A program made the position numbers and the translations under genes. From positions 1 to 8,792 of the forward strand of contig JAPLGR010000642.1 in assembly GCA_026390045.1 (NCBI GenBank): DNA of 8,792 nucleotides, written 5' to 3'. The notes beneath the pieces are model-generated. The model did not search any database. It was not told the DNA's origin and was given only the letters and a program-made list of their open reading frames with translations. The DNA is from Chloroflexota bacterium (lineage in GTDB: Bacteria; Chloroflexota; Anaerolineae; Anaerolineales; E44-bin32). Of the stretch, positions 6,322 through 8,792 are shown one piece after another (position 1 is the stretch's first letter; each line of letters starts with the position of its first letter).

Positions 6322-7271
6322 GCCAGTTGGTCCAGCTCGTGCCGGTCGTTGTAGTGACGGCGGAAGCGCCGGATGAATGTCGGCAGATCGTAGTCGTGTC
6401 CCTGCGTGCCCTTGGCCTCCAGGCAGAAGGTAGCTGCCACCGTCCCCATCTGGGCGCAGCGCTCTAGGCTCAGGCCGTGGACGAATCCCTTGAGGAAGCC
6501 GCCGCGAAACGCATCGCCCACCCCCGTCGGATCGGCGATGCCTTCCGGCGGGAAGGCCGCGACGTGAATCTTTCCATCACGCGTGTATACGTCCACGCCT
6601 CGCTCGCCGAGCGTGACGGCCACGAAGGCCGCGCGCTTCACCAGGTCCTGTGGCGTCTGCCCGGTCTTGTCCTTGATCAATGCGAACTCGTAGTCATTGC
6701 CGAAGGCGGCCATGCATCCATCGAGCCCGTGTGACAGCGTGGCCGAGTCCATGCGCACCACCTGCTGGCTTGGATCATAGATGTAGGGGATCCCCAGGCT
6801 CAGGCACTCCTCGGCGTGGAGCTCCATGGCGGTCGGGTCGTTGGCCGAGATGACGACCAGCGAAGGCCGCGGGTCAAGCTCGCGCAGATGCAGCTCGCCG
6901 GCGTGTGCCATCGCGCCGGTGTAGAAGCTGGCGATCTGCGAGTTGATCATGTCGGTCGTGACGAAGAACGAGGCCGTCATTAATCCGGGGATGGTCCGTA
7001 TGGCCGAGGTCTCGACGCCCTTGGATTCCAGCCAGGCCCGGTAGTCCTCAAAGTCCTCGCCGACGGTTCCGACAACCCACGGCCGCTCGCCGAGCAGCGC
7101 CAGCGAGAAGGCGATGTTGGCGGCGATCCCGCCCCGCCTACGCTCGAGAGAGTCCACCAGGAAGGACAGGCTGAGGCGATGCAGGTGATCGGGCAGGATG
7201 TGATCCCTGAACCGCCCGGGGAACGTCATTAGGTAGTCGAAGGCGATTGATCCGGAGAGGGCGATGGTCAT
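6318..7271 (-). CDS. adoK: Adenosine kinase, PfkB family, mycobacterial AdoK type
   Basis: This 317-residue ribokinase-fold enzyme phosphorylates adenosine to AMP with ATP. Seen in the sequence: an N-terminal strand with SGSIAFDYLMTFPGRF (6-21), where Asp12 is in position to bind the ribose; the lid segment LHRLSLSFLVD (30-40); GGIAANIAF (47-55); ANDPTAMELHAEEC (143-156); DPSQQ (166-170); TLGERG (220-225); and the anion-hole signature DPTGVGDAF (247-255) with catalytic-base Asp253. This arrangement closely follows the characterised Mycobacterium tuberculosis AdoK from memory of that family, more than it does ribokinase or fructokinase. The ATG overlaps the mtnA stop as ATGA, with GGAGG 10 bases upstream. 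Sitting in one operon with ahcY, it would remove the adenosine that otherwise pushes the hydrolase backwards. A different nucleoside or sugar substrate is possible but less likely. Confidence 0.92.
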   Translation of the reverse strand: MTIALSGSIAFDYLMTFPGRFRDHILPDHLHRLSLSFLVDSLERRRGGIAANIAFSLALLGERPWVVGTVGEDFEDYRAWLESKGVETSAIRTIPGLMTASFFVTTDMINSQIASFYTGAMAHAGELHLRELDPRPSLVVISANDPTAMELHAEECLSLGIPYIYDPSQQVVRMDSATLSHGLDGCMAAFGNDYEFALIKDKTGQTPQDLVKRAAFVAVTLGERGVDVYTRDGKIHVAAFPPEGIADPTGVGDAFRGGFLKGFVHGLSLERCAQMGTVAATFCLEAKGTQGHDYDLPTFIRRFRRHYNDRHELDQLA

Positions 7272-8326
7272 GCGGGCATTCCCTCCAATGTTGCCTGGCG
7301 CAGGGCAGGGCCGAAGGGCGGGCGGAGCACGCCGGCTTCAGTCACCAGCGCCGTGATCAACTCATGTGGCGTCACATCGAACGCGGGATTGCGGGCGCGG
7401 CTGCCCGCCGGCGCGATCGGCTGTCCGTCGATCGATAGGTGAAGGACCTCGTCGGCTGGCCGCTCTTCGATCGGAATGGAAGCTCCGTCGGGGCACTCGA
7501 GGTCCACGGTCGAGGTTGGGAAGGCCGAGTAGAAGGGGACGTGGTTGGCGGAGGCGGCCAGCGCCAGCATGTAGGTGCCGATCTTGTTGGCTACGTCGCC
7601 ATTGGCGGCGACACGATCCGCACCCACCAGCGCCGCGTGCACTTCGCCGCGCCGCATGAAATGCCCCGCCGCGCCATCGGTGATGATCTCGTGGGAGATC
7701 CCGAGCTGCTGGAGTTCCCACGCTGTCAGGCGCGCTCCCTGCAGGCGGGGCCGGGTCTCATCAACCAGGACGTGCAGCCGCTTGCCCTGTTCGTGCGCCG
7801 CTCGGATGATACCCAGCGCAGTCCCGTAGTCCACAGCCGCCAATCCCCCGGTGTGGCAGTGATGGATCACCGTGTCCCCGTCGGCGAGCAGCGCCGCACC
7901 ATGCTGGCCGATCTTCCGATTCCGGGCGACCTCGTCGTCTGCCAGTCGCTGGGCCTCGGCAAGAAGGGAAGCCTTTGCCGCCGCAACCGAAGCCGGCTGG
8001 CTCTGGGTCACCTGACGCGTGACGTGATCGAGCGCCCAGGCCAGGTTGATTGCTGTTGGCCGGGCGGACTGGAGGAGGCGCGTGGCGCGTGCAATGTCAT
8101 CCCACAAGGCAGGCAGGCTCGATGCATCCGAAGCGTGCGCCGCGAGTGCGAGACCGAACGCCGCGACCGCGCCGATCGTCGGCGCACCGCGCACGGTCAT
8201 CGCGGCAATCGCCTGCGCCACGTCCTGCACGCTGGACAGATCGACGTGCTCCACGCTGGATGGCAAGCGCCGCTGGTCAATGACGCGTACCGCAGGTCCC
8301 GCCGGGTTCCATTCCACTGCTCGCAT
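7268..8326 (-). CDS. mtnA: S-methyl-5-thioribose-1-phosphate isomerase
   Basis: The enzyme converts 5-methylthioribose-1-phosphate to methylthioribulose-1-phosphate in the methionine salvage pathway. It is related to eIF2B-alpha/beta/delta subunits. In 352 residues it shows TVRGAPTIG (44-52), RPTAINLAWALD (89-100), HHCHTGGLA (155-163) with catalytic Cys157, ETRPRLQGARLTAWEL (190-205), VGADRVAANGDVANKIGTY (234-252) with catalytic Asp237, and RNPAFDVTP (322-330). The Cys loop usually reads HCNTG or HCNAG; His158 replaces the Asn. I chose ATG 8324-8326 because the family begins near MRAVEWN and AGGAA lies upstream; the open frame to 8542 is leader sequence. It is the first gene of the operon and its stop overlaps adoK. 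No mtnP, mtnK or later salvage gene is in the window, so the source and fate of its metabolites must be encoded elsewhere. Confidence 0.95.
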   Translation of the reverse strand: MRAVEWNPAGPAVRVIDQRRLPSSVEHVDLSSVQDVAQAIAAMTVRGAPTIGAVAAFGLALAAHASDASSLPALWDDIARATRLLQSARPTAINLAWALDHVTRQVTQSQPASVAAAKASLLAEAQRLADDEVARNRKIGQHGAALLADGDTVIHHCHTGGLAAVDYGTALGIIRAAHEQGKRLHVLVDETRPRLQGARLTAWELQQLGISHEIITDGAAGHFMRRGEVHAALVGADRVAANGDVANKIGTYMLALAASANHVPFYSAFPTSTVDLECPDGASIPIEERPADEVLHLSIDGQPIAPAGSRARNPAFDVTPHELITALVTEAGVLRPPFGPALRQATLEGMPA

Positions 8327-8362
8327 GAGATTCCGTTCCTGAGGCTGGTGAGGTTCGTCCTT

Positions 8363-8378
8363 GGGCGTCTCGCCGCCC
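8363..8378 (-). promoter_or_regulatory. Small hairpin in the mtnA leader
   Basis: GGGCG (8363-8367) and CGCCC (8374-8378) pair around a 6-base loop, 37 bases before the mtnA start. It follows the larger leader hairpin; its role is unknown and a 5-bp stem can arise by chance in GC-rich DNA. Confidence 0.3.
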
Positions 8379-8388
8379 GGGCACGAAA

Positions 8389-8413
8389 GCGCGCTCTCGA
8401 AGGGAGAGCGCGC
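8389..8413 (-). promoter_or_regulatory. Strong GC hairpin in the mtnA leader
   Basis: GCGCGCTCTC (8389-8398) and GAGAGCGCGC (8404-8413) form a perfect 10-bp stem with a 5-base loop, between the candidate promoter and the mtnA start. On the minus strand only TTT follows the stem, so it could be a weak attenuator, a 5' mRNA stabiliser or an operator-like palindrome. I see no conserved SAM or SAH riboswitch core around it. Confidence 0.5.
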
Positions 8414-8429
8414 GCACTGTGCACAAAGA

Positions 8430-8458
8430 AGTGTAGCATACCGCGATGTGCGCGGCAA
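8430..8458 (-). promoter_or_regulatory. Candidate sigma-70-type promoter for the mtnA operon
   Basis: Read on the minus strand, TTGCCG (8453-8458) and TACACT (8430-8435) sit 17 bases apart, the optimal spacing, each matching 4 of 6 consensus bases. The start point would fall near 8423, giving a leader of about 97 bases that includes both hairpins. Position upstream of a four-gene operon supports it; there is no experimental support. Confidence 0.5.
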
Positions 8459-8541
8459 GGCAGCCCCTCGGGAGCAGTGGACGACCTCTGCCGTCCCCTG
8501 GGCATCGAGGTCGTTTTGTTGACCGGGTGAAGCTCGCCGCA

Positions 8542-8598
8542 AGCCCCCTGGGTTCAGCCCGTGGGGCTAAAGCGGGCATTCTCGGAAGGCTTTAGCCC
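8542..8598. repeat. REP-like double palindrome upstream of the transposase
   Basis: AGCCCC (8542-8547) pairs with GGGGCT (8563-8568), continuing after one mismatch through TGGG/CCCG to a 5-base loop. GGGCTAAAGC (8564-8573) pairs perfectly with GCTTTAGCCC (8589-8598) around 15 bases. The two hairpins share 8564-8568 and so exclude each other. The motif CTTTAGCCC also occurs at 91-99. Lying 25 bases before an IS200-type tnpA, this could be the element's left-end hairpin or a REP sequence of the kind associated with REP-linked transposases. Confidence 0.55.
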
Positions 8599-8623
8599 TG
8601 TCGTCATATGGCATACTGTCAAC

Positions 8624-8792
8624 ATGGCATTCAATTACCGCAGAGACGAACACCGGGTACACTTGATTGTGTGTCACCTCGTTTGGACGCCCAAACGGTG
8701 AAAGGCCGTCCTGGTCGGAGGCGTTGCGGCCGATTGCCAGAAACTGATCGAGAGGAAATGTGCCAAGCAGGGATGGGAGATTCCAAAGTTGG
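8624..8792 (+). pseudogene. tnpA: IS200/IS605-type transposase TnpA, interrupted and running off the window
   Basis: The plus-strand frame from ATG 8624 reads MAFNYRRDEHRVHLIVCHLV then WTPKR, a TGA at 8699-8701, then KAVLVGGVAADCQKLIERK and onward to the window end. Together these match the N-terminus of single-strand-specific HUH transposases of the IS200/IS605 family, which carry an HLVW-x-PK(Y/R)RR-x-VLVG segment. The stop sits where the family has Arg, so one C-to-T change (CGA to TGA) would explain it. The catalytic His-X-His and Tyr residues lie beyond the window. Other genes here use TGA as a true stop, so recoding is unlikely. No ribosome site precedes the ATG. It is the only plus-strand gene seen, and the palindromes at 8542-8598 lie just upstream. 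It is probably inactive unless the stop is a sequencing error; a REP-linked relative (RAYT) is an alternative label. Confidence 0.82.

Noticed and set aside
3889..8334. Shared 11-base string GGAATCTCATG at the starts of the SGNH gene and mtnA
   Set aside because: It combines a ribosome-site tail with the start codon and is probably coincidence; no longer similarity extends around it.
8327..8430. SAM or SAH riboswitch ahead of mtnA
   Set aside because: I could not find the conserved cores or pseudoknot partners of known classes; only simple hairpins are visible.
7439..8530. Long plus-strand open frame (363 codons) opposite mtnA
   Set aside because: Antisense to mtnA and its leader; Arg-rich with no domain signature.
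8327..8542. N-terminal extension of MtnA by 72 codons
   Set aside because: It would run through the promoter and leader hairpins, and the family starts at the chosen Met.

Overview
The window is GC-rich and almost entirely coded on the minus strand. The gene set suggests a Chloroflexota-like or similar high-GC environmental bacterium: a short-type S-adenosylhomocysteinase, a PfkB adenosine kinase of the mycobacterial AdoK type, and Cys-anchored lipoproteins. This assignment is an inference from protein style; no rRNA or other phylogenetic marker is present. I see no tRNA, rRNA or CRISPR array.

Right two-thirds (about 8460 down to 4274, minus strand): a compact operon mtnA - adoK - GNAT acetyltransferase - ahcY. 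Each stop codon overlaps the next start by 4 bases (ATGA, GTGA, ATGA), so the four genes look translationally coupled. A candidate promoter (TTGCCG, 17-base spacer, TACACT) and two leader hairpins precede mtnA. AhcY splits S-adenosylhomocysteine into homocysteine and adenosine, AdoK removes the adenosine as AMP, and MtnA isomerises methylthioribose-1-phosphate. The operon is therefore a by-product clearance module for S-adenosylmethionine. The acetyltransferase has no obvious place in it and is the least explained member.

Middle-left (3891 down to 358, minus strand): three consecutive genes for predicted exported lipoproteins. They are an SGNH-type hydrolase, a GH114 (endo-alpha-1,4-polygalactosaminidase-like) glycosidase and a beta-propeller protein of unknown function. 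Together they suggest work on an extracellular polysaccharide, but no substrate can be read from the sequence. A 382-base non-coding stretch with a perfect 11-bp inverted repeat separates them from the ahcY operon.

Edges: on the left, a 69-codon N-terminal remnant of an SPL-like radical SAM protein keeps its iron-sulfur cysteines and then runs into a palindrome that supplies its stop codon. On the right, a plus-strand IS200/IS605-type TnpA begins but carries an in-frame TGA at codon 26 and leaves the window. Both edges carry palindromes sharing the core GGGCTTTAG/CTAAAGCCC, which suggests REP-like or IS-end sequences bracketing the conserved block. No clearly new system is established. The best leads are the GNAT-containing methyl-cycle operon, the lipoprotein trio and the shared palindromes at both edges.
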